Positions 11,032-26,000 of a stretch of DNA of 64,000 bases are shown in pieces (position 1 is the stretch's first letter; the number at the start of each line of letters is the position of its first letter). The notes beneath the pieces are model-generated. The model was given only the letters and a program-made list of their open reading frames with translations, was not told where the DNA came from and did not search any database. Source of the DNA: Strongylocentrotus purpuratus (taxonomy: Eukaryota > Echinodermata > Echinoidea > Camarodonta > Strongylocentrotidae); assembly GCF_000002235.5 (NCBI RefSeq), contig NW_022145611.1, positions 3,896,754 to 3,960,753 of the forward strand. The letters run 5' to 3'. The position numbers and the translations under genes were made by a program.

Positions 11032-14000
11032 GTGAATACCCAAGATGGGAGACCGAGGTAAGCTAGTAACAAGATGGCAGACATCATTACGCAAAGGAAC
11101 AGATTTTGATTCTTGGGGACAAGTGGTGGAAGCAGTGGAAGAGTACCAAATGTAAGTGATAAAGGTTATAATTAGAGTTATCAAACATTTGGTCTGGTGA
11201 CAATTGCTCCAGGCTTTATTTTCATTACAGATATCATGTTAGAGCAAGACTGAGGCTTGTTTGGGAGAAGGGTCAGGGTTGGTCAAAGGTTGAAGTAAAG
11301 AATTGACCACAGAACAAAAGAGAAAGTGCATTCAACTGATTTTCACCTACCATGAAGCTGCTTCAATTTTTGTCTCAATGTACATTATATGTAGTAGTGG
11401 GTGTGTATTTCATTTCCTTATCAAAAGGCAAAAAGGAAGGCAGCAAAAATAACAATCATATGGCATTGGAAGTTAAGTATTTGGTGAAACTTGGTTTATT
11501 GATAACTTATTTGATTGATATAACAAAAAGGTCGCAGGGCTTTGATTATTCATGTAATTATGCAAGTCCCTTACACGTACATTCAAAATTGTTTCAGTTA
11601 TAATCAGTTTTGTTATCACTTCTTCAAAGTTCTCAGTTGTGAAGAATAGAAATTCCTCCAATATTACATTACTAAATCTTGTAAATGAGTAAGCTCACAA
11701 AGTCATTACAGGTTCCGTTTTTGTATTCAAGTGAATGTATGGGTCACAATTTTTTTCTTGCAAATTAGGTTAGAAAGACAGCTCAACAAGGAAATGAATG
11801 CCAAGCCGCCTGTTTTTTCAGAGAGCCAAAAGGTAACACTTGATTTGTGTCCATAAAATGCATTTCACAAATTATTCAGATTTGTGAAAGTTTTATGCCG
11901 TAAACATAATAAACATGTAAAAGAGTAGATTCACAATAAACAGCACCCCCACCAGCAAGCCCCAATTTTTCAGCTCGGGGGTAAACATCTTTCAACTAGT
12001 GCAGAGCAGCAAAACGCTAGCCACAGATCGAAAAGGCCAAAGTGGTCTGAAAGGTGTGAATTCTTTAGATGGGATTGATTGTTCTGATATCAGCACACAT
12101 TTTCATATTGATTTTGGATGTCAAAACCAAATCATCAATTGATTCTGGCTGAAAGTTTGCCTGATTTGGACAAAAATCAATACAAATGGTCATTTTCTGC
12201 CCAAAGTGTCAAAATGACCATATTATTGCTGATGGGGTTTACTTGACCACTTTTTCAAGCATCAGGCACATGTTTACATAGAAAAGGCCCCTCAAATCTC
12301 CTTTGCTGATAACAACAATTTCGAAAAAAATCACCCCTTACCAAAAGGGACCATAATTGTGAGTTTTGGACAAAATGACCAAACGTCATTAAAATGGTTC
12401 AATACAATTTTCCCTGGATAAGCTATTCAAACCTTCTCCACCAAAATTTCTCATTTAATCCCCTTATCCCCTAGGCCCGGCCCCCCCACTCCGAGAACGA
12501 ACGGACCCCATGCGTGTTGCCAAAATGTCCTTTTCGTAACAAAAGAAAAAGGTCGACCCGTATTGACTTTACACACCGGACTTTTGCTGAAAAGGGGGGG
12601 TGCTGAAAAAGGCTCGTATACAAAAAGGTCGAACCGTATTGACTTTACACACCAGACTTTTGCTGAAAAGGGGGGGTTGGTTGGAACACGCATATGCGTA
12701 CCCTAAATAACACTGAGTGGGGGGGCCGGGCCCCTAGGGTATAAAAATGCCACTGCTTATATTTTTTTTGACATTTTTCCCATAATGCATCACATTTAAT
12801 CGACTAAACACTGGTGTCGCTAGATGGCGCTGTTGAGTGTGAATCAACCTTATTTGACACACTAATTCTGCAAATGACAAAGTTTTTAAATTATTTTTTA
12901 ATGGCAGTCCTCAAAAGTTTGTGGAAATTTTATGCAAAGTAATGGATTTACATTAAAGGTAAAGACCAGTAATGGTCATGCGATTGCATTGTGAAAGAAA
13001 CGTTGTGGAATCGATCAGAAAAGGTTGATCATCTAGCATCTAGCATCTGCAAGGTTCTGGAATCATCAAAATGATAAGAAATTTGGCCCATTCTTCGTAA
13101 AGTTACAAGCACTATACACAGAAAGATGTATATGGGACTACCCTATCTCTCTCACCAGACCATGAGAGAAATAAATTTACCAAATATATGAATTAGTAGG
13201 CGGTTTCCCGGCAAATTTTTTATCATCATGTATTAGTCAAAACATATTCTTTCACATGATTGGTAATGAGAGCTTCCATTTCATTTTTTGAAATTGGGGC
13301 GTTGCCAATACTGGTCTTTACCTTTAATGTAAAGAATACATCAATACCTTTATATTTTCTTCGTTTTACTGGGTGCAGCCATTTTTTGTCCTCGCCGGAG
13401 ACTGTGATGTAAATGCGCTATGGATGTATGATTGGCCAACTATATCAATCGTACTATATCAAGTATAATTGCATGTTTTATTAAATCTTCAAAAAATGCA
13501 TTTATTTTTTAATTGAAAATATTATTTTAATTTAAATTATATATAATTTACATTTGTCATATTAAGACAGTAGTAAGTAAGTATCTCTATTTTACTGTGA
13601 GCTGATTCATAAATTTTCTAATTGGATGGCAGGAAGTCAGATGCACTCATGGGAGCTTGATCAAAGCACAAGCGCATACGTTTTTCTAGTCTTGGATATT
13701 ACACATTTCTAGGGTTTGACGTGTTTGTACATGTAGATCTCCTACTATCGCAGATGTATTACAGTCATCAAAAACAAAAATAGAAATTATAGTTTTGACC
13801 TGTGGTCTATCACTATTAAGTATTAGGGATGGTCAGCAGCTCTATATGCATTTGAACCGGTGTATACGGTTCAGGAAATGAGAATAGCTCGAGACTTGAT
13901 CACTGTATGTAAGCCTTACGAATAGACCAGTTCACGGTTAGCACATGTCCCAAATGACCCTGAATATCCACAGATCTTTGTAAATTTTGAAATAATCACT

Positions 14001-17000
14001 CCCACAGTGATGGAGGTGCTACATAAATATTCTTTGTTTCCCCTTTCAAAAGAATACTTCCACCTGTGTATCATGGAGTGCACTGCTTGTGCATAAATGA
14101 ATAATGATTACACACCTTTCATGAGCACGTATCCAGCATTTTATCTCTCTGTATTTCACAATTTGGTCTGCTTTGACCTTTATCTGTTCATGCTCGGACT
14201 GCAACTATGAATTGGCTTATTGGACTCATAAATATGCTCCTTGCGCGCTCCATATATTGTGCTGAGTGCATCCATGCCAGCTGCAGAGCTAGAGCGGAAT
14301 ACAGAGCAAATACGTCATAATGGCGGCTCCCATCTGAACTTAAAGCAGACGATAACCATCTTCTTATGTGGAAGCTTTAGTGAATATACATACCGTACAA
14401 ACCTGATTGTTATATGAAAATGTGAGTTTAAACGTCCTTTGTAAACTTGCATTTTTAGTCTTTGGACTTTTTGACAAGTCATGAATAAAACCTTATTTGA
14501 ACTTGAACTTGAACTCTACATAATGATGCAGGTCACAATGAAGGCTTTCATTCTCCTTTAATTCATAACTGTGTTTTAAGGTGAGGACATGTTGAACACT
14601 AACATTAATATTTTTACTTTCTTTTGAATTGAATAGAAAACTCTGCAACAAATCATGGCCTGCCTGAACCTCAGAGCTGAAACATTACAAGTGAGATCCC
14701 TTTCCTCTACTACTTTCTTTTATTTTACATACCGGTATCACATTTATAGGTTATTTTCATACATACATGTACATGTATATATATATATATATATATATGA
14801 AGACTAAACGTTGTGAAAAATTAGTGTATGATAGTACTGCTAATTTAACGAAGCTGATCGTCAGTAATCATAATATTGATATATTATGAACTCAGGTCAA
14901 TCTGTTTTGTTTTGTCTTTATACATTACATTGATTACAATATGTAAACCTATGGAAAGTACTTATTCAGCATAGATTGAAGTTTTTTTGTCATAGGGTTC
15001 GTAATGCTTAAAAAAGTTGTGTTTTTTTAAATCACAAATACGACCAGTAAAGTTTCGCTAGAAACCAGGAAGCTTACAGATGACAATCACATAAGTTTTA
15101 AGTCGCTGCATATCAGATGATTTAGAAAATCACACAAATCGTCCCTGTTTTCACGAAGTGACGGTAGTGAGAAAAATCGTCACGCAAAGTGAATGCAATT
15201 TTTTTCACTACCGTCACTTCGTGAAAACAGCGACGAAATAATCTGGGATATACGAGCAGTTCACCAGAAAATGTAGTGATGCTTTGATTTCGTCACACAA
15301 GGGACCAATCCTGCATACAACGCGCTATAACAAATGAACATATTTTCAGTGCAATTATTTCTCAATAAGAGTTTGATTGATAAATTTGATTGAAAAAGGG
15401 AAGTGATGCTGATAATTATAATATTTTTCTAAGAAACATCCAGGGCAAACAAACTACTGAAACATCAGCCCACATTTGAATTGAAAAGCTCGCCAAGTAA
15501 TTAAACGGACGGTGTTTGTTCCCAATTGAAACGCTGCACATGCATTGGAGTATGCAGCTGAATGTACAAAGGCATCTTTCTTACAAGCCATAGTGAAGCT
15601 TCAAGTGATTCCTTTATATTTTTTAAATACTGTAGTCAGTGCAGTGTGAGGCAGCAGATCAAAGAGTTACAATAACACAGGTGAAGTAAGAGAAATAAGT
15701 GAAGAAGAGAGAACAAAACAGGCACTGAAAATGTATGCATTGTTATGGGACACTGTCTGCTTATGCTAATCTGGTTACTTGCGTGACGTCACAAATCTCA
15801 GCAGTGTTCGGAGAGCTCTTCAAGTGCGACAGTTGCTGCTGTATTTTACCATTTCAAAATTGAAAATAATTGTTACTTTGACTGTTTCCAAGCGGGGAAT
15901 TTCGATAACCTTGTTCGATTTACCATTCCCTTAGCATTTATGCAATGATACAAATTAAATCAATATTTAAAATCAACAAATGTCTACTTTAACTTGCTGT
16001 AGAGACATGACTCTTACTGTGAAGGAAGGGAGTCTGGAGACCTACATGTACATGTAGTACCGGTAGTCATTTTTCTACTTCATTGATCTTGCCTATGCCA
16101 CACTGCTGTAAGCAGTTCTCACATTCAATTACAGTGATTCCTAACCATCAGAAGACTAAAGGGTTCCTTCTTGAATTAAAAGAATTTTATATATTCTTAG
16201 TATTTAAGATCTCAAAGAAGAATATCTTTTCCATTTTCAACAGTCACCAAGTGCAACAGATGAACTTTCACTTGAAGAGTTAAAGAAGTTGGATAAAGGT
16301 ATGATACTCCATGTTGATTTATATTCCATAACACTACATCCACACTTATGGATCCTCCTTAATATCACTGCTACAAAATGATTATGCAAGGAATCAGATG
16401 TTTGATATAGCTAGGTTGAAAGAAATGAAAGAGAACTCGGGTGCCACAACTTTATCGCATAATCTTGAAATTTTTTGTTTTAAGTGCATACTCCATGCAG
16501 AAATTTATATATTTGCGATTGTTTCAGCTCTTGATTAAGCTCTTGCGGCTAACTTGCCTGCCATTTTCCCCAAGTGCCATTTTGGTTGAAACCTATTATT
16601 GGCTTTTAGGTCGACGTCCAATTCGGACTAAATCTCCCTTTGACAAATGGATTCTTGAATAACTGTGATTAGAATCTCAACCTTTGTTTATAGTAGAAAC
16701 CTAGATGGTCACCCTATATCATTCATCTTGTTAATTCTCAGCTTTACAAGATTTGCTATCAAGTTCACCTTCAGAATTTCCAGTGGACTTGCCTGCAGGA
16801 GCACTCCGGACACGGTATGCTGAAAAACATATTACAACTATCATACAAGAATTAAGATGTGAAAGCAATAAACATCATTCCTTTGAATTAGAATAAATCA
16901 TGTTGCAATTCTCCTATTATGTTCTTTTTGCTTTTGGGAATCATTGTGTCTGAAATCCTGATATAGAGTATCCAATAAAAGTGAGTATACCCCTTTAAAA

Positions 17001-20000
17001 AACATTAAATATTACATTGTATTTCCTTAGTATGCTATACTGTATTCATGCAATGAATAGGTTGCTTTTAGGCTTGTTTTTTAAGACAACTTTGTAAAAG
17101 GTTAAATCAAAATATTCATATAATATTGAATGGCCTTGAGCGGGATACAAGGGTATATCCCACAAGCTAATATATTCTCTTCTATCTCACGAAAGAAAAG
17201 CCATTCAATATTATTATTATTAATTGTATGGTATCTTCTACCTCTGTTTTCCTCAATAAGTCCTTCTGTTATTAAATAGTTTCATTATTAAACACAGGAA
17301 GAAAAAACAAACATTTTGTTTTTAACCCAAGAGCTAGCAGTTTGAAAGGGCTTCGCACATGCATCCATTGTCTTGGCCTTTGCGTATGTAAACCCATATT
17401 TTCCTTTTTTATAAGCATTCACGCAGCCCAGACCATGGGATATGGAGAAATACTGCACAGTCATTGTGTTACTGATTCACAAACCATAAGATATGGTATT
17501 AAAATTGCATGCTCATCCAGATGAACTATTTTTTCTGGTTCGCCGCAAAACCATTATCCAAATAATGATCAACTATATGTTCGGGGCGTACTCATTTTTG
17601 TTGGATACTGTACACTGTAGACAGCACAGTGCATGGAGGTTTTGTTAAACCAGGAAATCCCTGTTAAAATCAGCTTATTATCACAACCTATGAAAATATG
17701 AAAACAATGACATAGAGGCTCTGTTAAGTTTAGAAACAAAACCTATAAAACTCAATCACACACAAAAAAAGTTTGAACCTTTTATCATATTTTCCTTCCA
17801 ACAGAATATCATGTTCGAAACCTACATGTTTTAAAGAACTAGTTGTACCTTTTATGCATTTATTAAAATTACATATTTTTAGAATAAAAACAATAAAAAA
17901 GTCACAGCATTTGAGTGAACTGAAATGTTTCAGAGTTTCATACTCCATCCTCAGCCTTAATTTTTACAACAGAATTGAACCTTATTTTCAAAATTGTCAA
18001 AATGAACCTTTTCTCAATAATACACAGGTCACCTAAGATGAACTTGGATATCGATATTGAAGGAGAAGAAGATGAAGAGGATGAAGAAGAAGATGCAATG
18101 CCACAACTTCAGTCCAAATCACAAAACATCAAACCTACAGGTAAGATAATAGGTTTAAAGTTCGGAGCTTAAACATCCATTTTCATAGTTGTAACTAGCT
18201 CTCTCCCATGCACAATCTCAGTAGGAGAGAACTGTTATGAGCTTTAAGGGTTTGAGGTGTTGTAGTTGAGTGGTGTAAACATTTGACTTGAAATGCAAAG
18301 GTTGTGGATTTGATCCCTTACACAGCATTAATGTCCTTTGGCAAGGCATTAATCTACATTTGCACCTGCATACCCAGGAAAGAAAACCTTAATTTGTGTC
18401 AGGAATTGGAGATTCCATTTCTTTGCAATTCAGAGCTAATTTTCACCATTCAACTGCTTTTGCGTCAACAAAAAGTTATCATCTGTAGAACAAGTAAATG
18501 TTGATCTTTCTACAGGTATCAAAATCATGAAAAGATATGTCATAGCTGGGTCAGGAAAAAAACAACATGTGTATGTAGATTTAAACAATTTAAGATAAAG
18601 ATTTAGACTTGCTGGTTTACTTCCTTTTAAATGTCTACAGTCTCTTATTTAAAGGCATCATTTAACAATGTTTCCAGTTTTACAAATCTGAGATGCATGG
18701 CCCTACAGTGTCTGTGATATAGTGTAATATTGAAGACCCAAAGAAAAAAGGAAAAATCTTTGAGTGACCGGTTTTACCATACTCATTTTCCCCAATAGAC
18801 TGTAGTGTTATAGCTGTTCTAAACCGCTGGGAAAACATGGAAGATAAGATATAAAACCTAAGATGGTAAAACAAAAGATACAACATTTAATACAGAAAAC
18901 CAATTAGCTCCTTATATCGTCTTCCAGAGCGCATTATTACGTTTACCACGCACTTTGGTAAGGAATTATGAGAAGAATTTTTAGTAACAGAAAAGTTACT
19001 CAAAAGGATCAGGTTAGGATATAACAATATAACAGATATAACGGTTTTCAGAATACTGCTCCTAGCCTCTTGGGAGAGCCAGCCGGGTCGTGACATAAAC
19101 CAAACTTTGTGCAATAGGCATAAATTGTGCCTGCTTCAAATTATTAAGTGTTTATGTCGAATATTTTGTATTTTCAGGCCAAATTCATATTCATATACAA
19201 TTTTGACATATTATGTTCACTGGAATGATTTCTTTGGTAAATAATTCAAATTATACAATTTGCTTTTGTAGCTGGGTCAGGAATCACAAACACAAATCAC
19301 TTTGCAAAATCGCTGATGAAAAAAGTTGCTAAATTTACAGTCAGTCATTACTTTAATTTATTTTACAACATGTAATAATTTGATTGTAACACATCGTTAT
19401 TCACATATTTATGTATCAGACTCGACAGTTTCTATGACTTTGTGTACATTATTTCTACCATTGTTATCTATCTGTTTGTCATTTTATTTGTATTTGAAAT
19501 CTAACCCCAAATTTTGGTTGCAATAAAGAAATAAATAATAATAATTCATATTGTGAAAATAATACTTTAAAAATTATAGATTATCTTAAATAAGATATAG
19601 AAATGAAGAGCAACTGCAGAAGAATATGGGATTATTGCATTCTGCCATGACAACTGCAAATAATACTATCTATCGTCAAAAAACGTGACGCTGCAAAATC
19701 ACCCTGAAAATCACACAGTTCAGCGGGTGCAAATCAGTAATGTTCATGAACCAGGTGCTGAATAAATCTTCGCCGTAAGCCTCATTAGCATATGCGCTGC
19801 GGTCTGACTGCATAAAGTTTTACAATGTGTTTCATCAAACTCAATTGGAATTCAACAATTACTCTTACTTTTATTTTTCCAAAGGCACGCTTTTACCAAG
19901 GATAGCCCATGAGCCTGGGACTACTGGACTGTCAATCCATTTAGAGAAGATTGGTCTCAAAGATTCCACCTCATATCTTGATCCTTTTATCACTGTCTCT

Positions 20001-23000
20001 GTCAAAGGTGAGATTCATCACAGAATCATTATCTTATAGAAAACATAAAGAAGGCGTAGATTCTTTCACGTTTTGTCTGTATTTACTGTTTTAACGAGAG
20101 TAAATTATAACAAGAAAAATGCTTTGTTCGGACACCCTAGTTTTATTGGGTGCCCTGTATCTTTTTATTACCTCGTCTCGACCTGAAGAAAGTGAAGAGA
20201 AGTTGCCGCAAATGTTGCATAAATCTTCGGCTGAAATAAGTTCAAGAATTTTTGTGCTCTTTTTTCTTCATAAGTTTACTTTCTGTGAGTAATCAATCAG
20301 ATACGATTATTTACGTCTGGGGACTGGCCTTTAACCTAACAAAGTGAAAGACAAGACTTGGTTTCGAACCAAGCATACCACCGATGACACCCTGTTAGAT
20401 CAACTAACGCCTTCCTAAACAATTTTTATGCCGCGCCCACCAAAGGTTGTGCCGTTGATTATATGTTTTCGGGTTGTTCGTCCATCTGTCCCAGTTTCTC
20501 GTTATCTTTAGATACAAACTTCAAACTTGATGATAGTATGTATCACCATACAAAGACAATCTGATTAGATTTTGGGTTAGTAGGTCAAAGGTAAACAGTC
20601 ACATACTGTAGGTCAGCTTTTGAAATTCCAGCTATTAGCCTCGTTATCACGATGTCTCAAGAACCACTAGAGTTCAACTAGTGTTCAAAGTTGTTGATAC
20701 ATGTTGTATGTATCATCATTGGAAGACAAACTGAATAGATTTTTGGTAAGTAGGTCAATGGTCAAAGGTCATAGAGGTAAATTTAGATTACAGATTTTTA
20801 TCCTTATCGGGATATCTTACAAACCACTGGAGATACCAGGCTCAATCTTGTTAATAATATGTATCACTATAGAGTGGTGAAGTGTGACGTCAACAAAAAT
20901 CTTTTTTTAGAATTTCTCAATTTTTTCTTCATTTTCCGAAAGAGCATAAAAAATAATGTCCAAATGTCGAAAACCAATTGAATATGTTAAGTATTGGCTG
21001 AGATAGGTTATGAGCCAGAGCAAATAGCACTGAGTTCCTATGGGAAATCTTTTTATTCAGATGGTCATATCTCAGCCAATACTTAACATATTCAATGGGG
21101 ATATGACCATCTGAATAAAAAGATTTCCCATAGGAACTCAGTGCTATTTGCTCTGGCTCATAACCTATCTCAGCCAATACTTAACATATTCAATTGGTTT
21201 TCGACATTTGGACATTGTTTTTTGATGCTCTTTCGGAAAATGAAGAAAAAATTGAGAAATTCTGAAAATAGATTTTTATGACGTCACAGCTTCGGTACTC
21301 TATAGGAAGACGACCTGATTAGATTTAAGGTTTGAGGTTAGTAGGCCAAAAGTCACACGTCAGCTTCTGAATTTCAAGCTATTAGTCTCATTATCGCAAA
21401 ACCCTAGAATAACTAGAGATATGAGGTTCAAACTTGGTGATTTGTATCACCATTGGGAGACAGTCTCATTAGATTTAAGGTAAGTAGGTCAAAGGTAGTA
21501 GGTTAAAGGTCTCAGGTCAATTTCTGAAATTGAAGATTTTTAGCCTTGCTTTCTCAATATCTGAACATGGTGACAATATTACTACCTGTATAGGAAGATG
21601 ATCCAATCATATTAGTAAGTTAAGATCATAGTCGTGGATTGACATTTGATTGTAGGCTATTTGTTTTTCATGATATGTCACAAATAATTCCATCCATTTC
21701 CTATTCTGAATTTAGGGCGGAGGCCTATAGTAGATGCAGTCACATTAGTCTTGTTGATCATAAGTTTAAATATTGTGAAAAATTTGATTTGATTTGATTC
21801 TGTTTCTCTTGTAGATATGGCTGGTGTCGATGTCATGAAATCACAAGACACTCCTGTTGCTACTAAAAGAGAGGACCAGTATGTCATCTACAAATCGAAT
21901 GTGGAGTTACAAAAACCACTGGAAAAATTACCCAAAGGTATGTACCGTCTTAAAAAAAGCAGCATCACCTTACAGGAAAAAAATTGCCTTGCATGATTGT
22001 CAGCAAGCAGTGAAAATATTCATGTGCAAAGAATCTTAAAGGAAACCTCACCCAAAAAATAACTTTACTTTTTCTGAGAGATTTATTATATTCTTCAATC
22101 TACAAGATTCCCCACCAAAGAGAGGCATAAAGCAAGAATAATGGTCAGTTTATCAGCACGGCATGGGCATCGCCATTTTCTCAAAAACGTGACGTACTAT
22201 GTGAAGTCTTTTATCAAGTTAATGTTTTCAAATTTATGGATGCTTCCTTCCCAGGTGTGTATGGTGATAAAGCATTTCATTCACCTGCTATTATCCTTTG
22301 TACTACAATTGCCAGAATGCAAATTGAATAAATAAGTTGGTGCTTCTTTAGGGTAAATGATTTGTCAATTGCTATATCTTAATATTGTAAAATGAATTAG
22401 TTACATTGTTCCCCTGCTATAAATTTTTCACCAGATATAATTACTTTTTTCTCAGCTATGGTTTTTTTCTCACTGAAAAGTAAAGGTTTTGTTATTGATT
22501 TCAAAAGCCTTTCCAACTGAAGCTTGGCGTATGATACATGTACAACTTCAACTGGCACGTCACATTTTCAAGAAAATGGCTGCTAATACTATGCTAAAAT
22601 GGGTACCCGGTAGGATGCGAAAGCTAATGTGCTTAGATTAGCAAGTGTGCGCTTTTAAAAATGACACCTGGCTGAAATACTCCCCAGGGAGTGGAGAATG
22701 TGTATACATTGTGTGCGGGTAAGCCTGAATCCAATGACCGGGGTAATAATCTGATTGCAGGGCCCTCAGGGAGAACAGTATGAATACTGATGAGGCTACT
22801 CTGGGTAAACAAGACATATTATTATTATTATTATTTATCACATCATGCCAAGAACATCTTCATTTATACATTTCTTGTACATTTTCGTAAGGAATATTGT
22901 ACATCAAAGGGCAGGAATTCATCAGTATACTTATTCTTCGGGTGAGGTCTCTTTGAAGGAAAGAAAATGGTAGAGCAAACAGAAGAAGAAGAAAAAGGAG

Positions 23001-26000
23001 AAATACTAAGATGTAATAAAAATTACTTTGTAATTGCAGCCTCGAAATTGCATTGAACCTTCAATATGAAACACACATTCTATTGGCATGTGAAAATGGT
23101 GTTGTCAAACTATTTGATAAATAGTTTACTGTTTACAATGCAATGGCAAGTATTAATAATAATTGCATTTGATAGTTCAAAGCTTATGTAACTTTCTTGA
23201 TTTTGAGATTCTAGTTATTGGGGGGGGGGGGGGGCTACTGGAAAATGAAATTACATGGAAAAATGTTTATATTTTTAAATGGTGACAGGGAACATTTTTA
23301 TTGAATTCTTTATGTGAAACTCTATCCTGATTAGTGTGACTTTTAAGAAAGGAAAATATAATTGCTAAATTTGAAATCTCTACTCATCTTCCCTTTAGGG
23401 AAACAATGATAATGATAGTGCGAATTAGCAGTTGTTCAGAATTTTATATCCTATACATACACATTTGATGTTATCTACAATATGTAAGCAACGTGTCATA
23501 CATTCATTGTATTTTCCTTCGGCAAGAAAAAAATCTACATCTGCCATTCCGACTCAGGTGTAGTAATGGGTACCCAGTAGGAAGAAATTCCTTGAATGAG
23601 CACCTTATCATGGTAGCTTGGCTAAAGCCAGGGTAATAAAAGGATTGAAGGGCCCTTAGGGAGAACTGTGTTGCATGTATGTAATATTGGTAAGGCTACC
23701 CTGGGTAAACAAGACATATTATGGTTATTATTGTTATTGTTATTGTATCCCTTGGCAGTATGCCGGAGGATACCTTGGATTCAGCAGCATTGCGTCATAT
23801 TCTAACTGCAACATTCCTTGACGGATTTCTTCGAATTCTGTATGGAGGTGTATCTTGGTATAATCTACACACCTATAGCTTTTGGGGATGCTGCCCCCAG
23901 TTTTCCATCTTTTATAGGGTCAAAGGTCATATTTTAGGGAATATCTTGTGTCGTTCTGCAGGTTACATTTTTTTTCAAATTTCTATAGATATGCATTATA
24001 CTCTAATCTACACATACCGTAAATCTCTGTGTATAAGATGCACTTTTTTCTGCAGGAAAAAAATCAAAAGTCGGGGGTGATCTTATACACGGGTACAGGA
24101 TATTTTGAATCCTCAAAATGCAACTTTTTAGTGATTTTCATAATTTCTGTGTCTCAAAATGAATTACTAGTGTGAATAAAGAATAGGATCTACTATTTGA
24201 AGTTAAACTACATTCCTAATTTGAAGGGAAGAGAGTTTTTTTTTTCTTTCTTTTTTCAGTCTCAATAAATTATGCCCCTACACATAGCACTTTGCCGGTC
24301 TTCAGATCACTCAAACGTATCATGCAGCTGCACTCATATAGGGAATATCGACTCCCCACTCAAAATCTAGCCTGTCCAAATTTCTGTTTGGACTCAGAGT
24401 AAAATTTCTCTGTAATCTTTAGTTTTAAAAACAACATTGTTTAATTTGTAACAAGTTTGGAAGCACGTCAACTGCGCCTCGTAATAAATTAAAATCCTTC
24501 CCTGCATGGCTTGGGAATCCGAACGTACCTTACCAAACGCTGAAATAAGACACTATTTCATCTGGCTTGCTGCCTTTGCGGTAAAAAAAAAAAAAAAAAA
24601 AGCAAAAAAAAAAAATAGGGTGCATCTTATACACAGGTGTGTCTTATACACAGAGATTTACAGTATATTGTTTTGGTGATGCTGCTCCTAGTCTTGACAA
24701 TAATCCAAACCACTAGTGGCGATCTTTACGCCGTCCTTTTGTTTCAGGGAGGGAAGAGGGTATCTTTGTCCCTCCTTCGAACATAAGGATGACGCAAAAA
24801 TTGCTGCCAGTGCGGGGGATACATTCGCATTGCGCGTCAATGCAGATGGATTAGGATATTTCTAGTTATTATTACTATTTGAATGTGTTTACAGGAACTG
24901 CCGTGTTCTTTGAGTTTAAGCATTACAAGGCAAAGAAGAGGACGATCAGCTGCAAATGTTTTGCATTCATGGAGATGGATGAGATCAAGCATGGACCACT
25001 TGTCATAGAACTGTAAGACCATTACTCATATATGTTTCAAATTACTTCACCAAGGTGAGGTAAATGGGTAGTTGGGTACCTGGTAGGATTATTCTTATTA
25101 TTGCACTGACGTACAACGTCATTGCCTTGTTTTCATTCTGAATTCTTATCCTTCTTGACCTTCTTCCCCAAATCCCATTCATTTAATTTGCACATAGTAT
25201 CCCGATTCCTTTCCAACTTCGTAGGCCCGTCCAGTGGGCGTTTTGTCTGTTTCTGGTTCGTTTTAAGGCAGTTCTTTCTTCCTTCGTATCTCTGCTTTAC
25301 TAAATGCTACAGACTTCTAACAAATTGCTCTAGACATTCTAAAAGATTTGTTTTCCATCTGCAATGCATAACCTGGCCTTCAAAATGCCTTCATACTATT
25401 AATTCAAATCCGAAATCGAATCCAATATAAAATTGTTAGAATTCTTTAAAATTTGATCCCTTAAAACAAAAAACTTTCTCATATCAATCCTTTTTTGACT
25501 CAATTTTACAAGATACCTTTTTCTTGTCATTGCACACACTCCTGTAGAATTTCACGGATTAGTGATCACACATTGTATAAATATTCCTATAAATTTATGA
25601 AAATAGCTATTTTCTTGCGGCCATATGACCACAATGGCATGGTTAACCCATTTTTGGATTTATCAAGATATACTCTTTCAAGCCAAATAATGAAAATTAA
25701 AACATTGCGAAAATTACTCTTTAATTGAACTTTTTAAGAAAATTGTAAAATAGCTTCAAATTGCTCTAATTTTGCAAGCTTACATAAGTCCATGAAACTT
25801 TGTACACGTTCTATAAATCCATAAACGACAACTGTCTGCTAAGATTGTTAGAATTGAATCGTTCGTTCGTGTCTCCTTAGATCAAGATTAATGTATCTTG
25901 ATCTTCAGAGTAGTTGCTACAACCGGCCGTGTCAGACACGTTGCCCCGGGGTGCGAGATAGGACTCTTGTAGCGTGCCCCCACTTAAAAATATTGTACAA

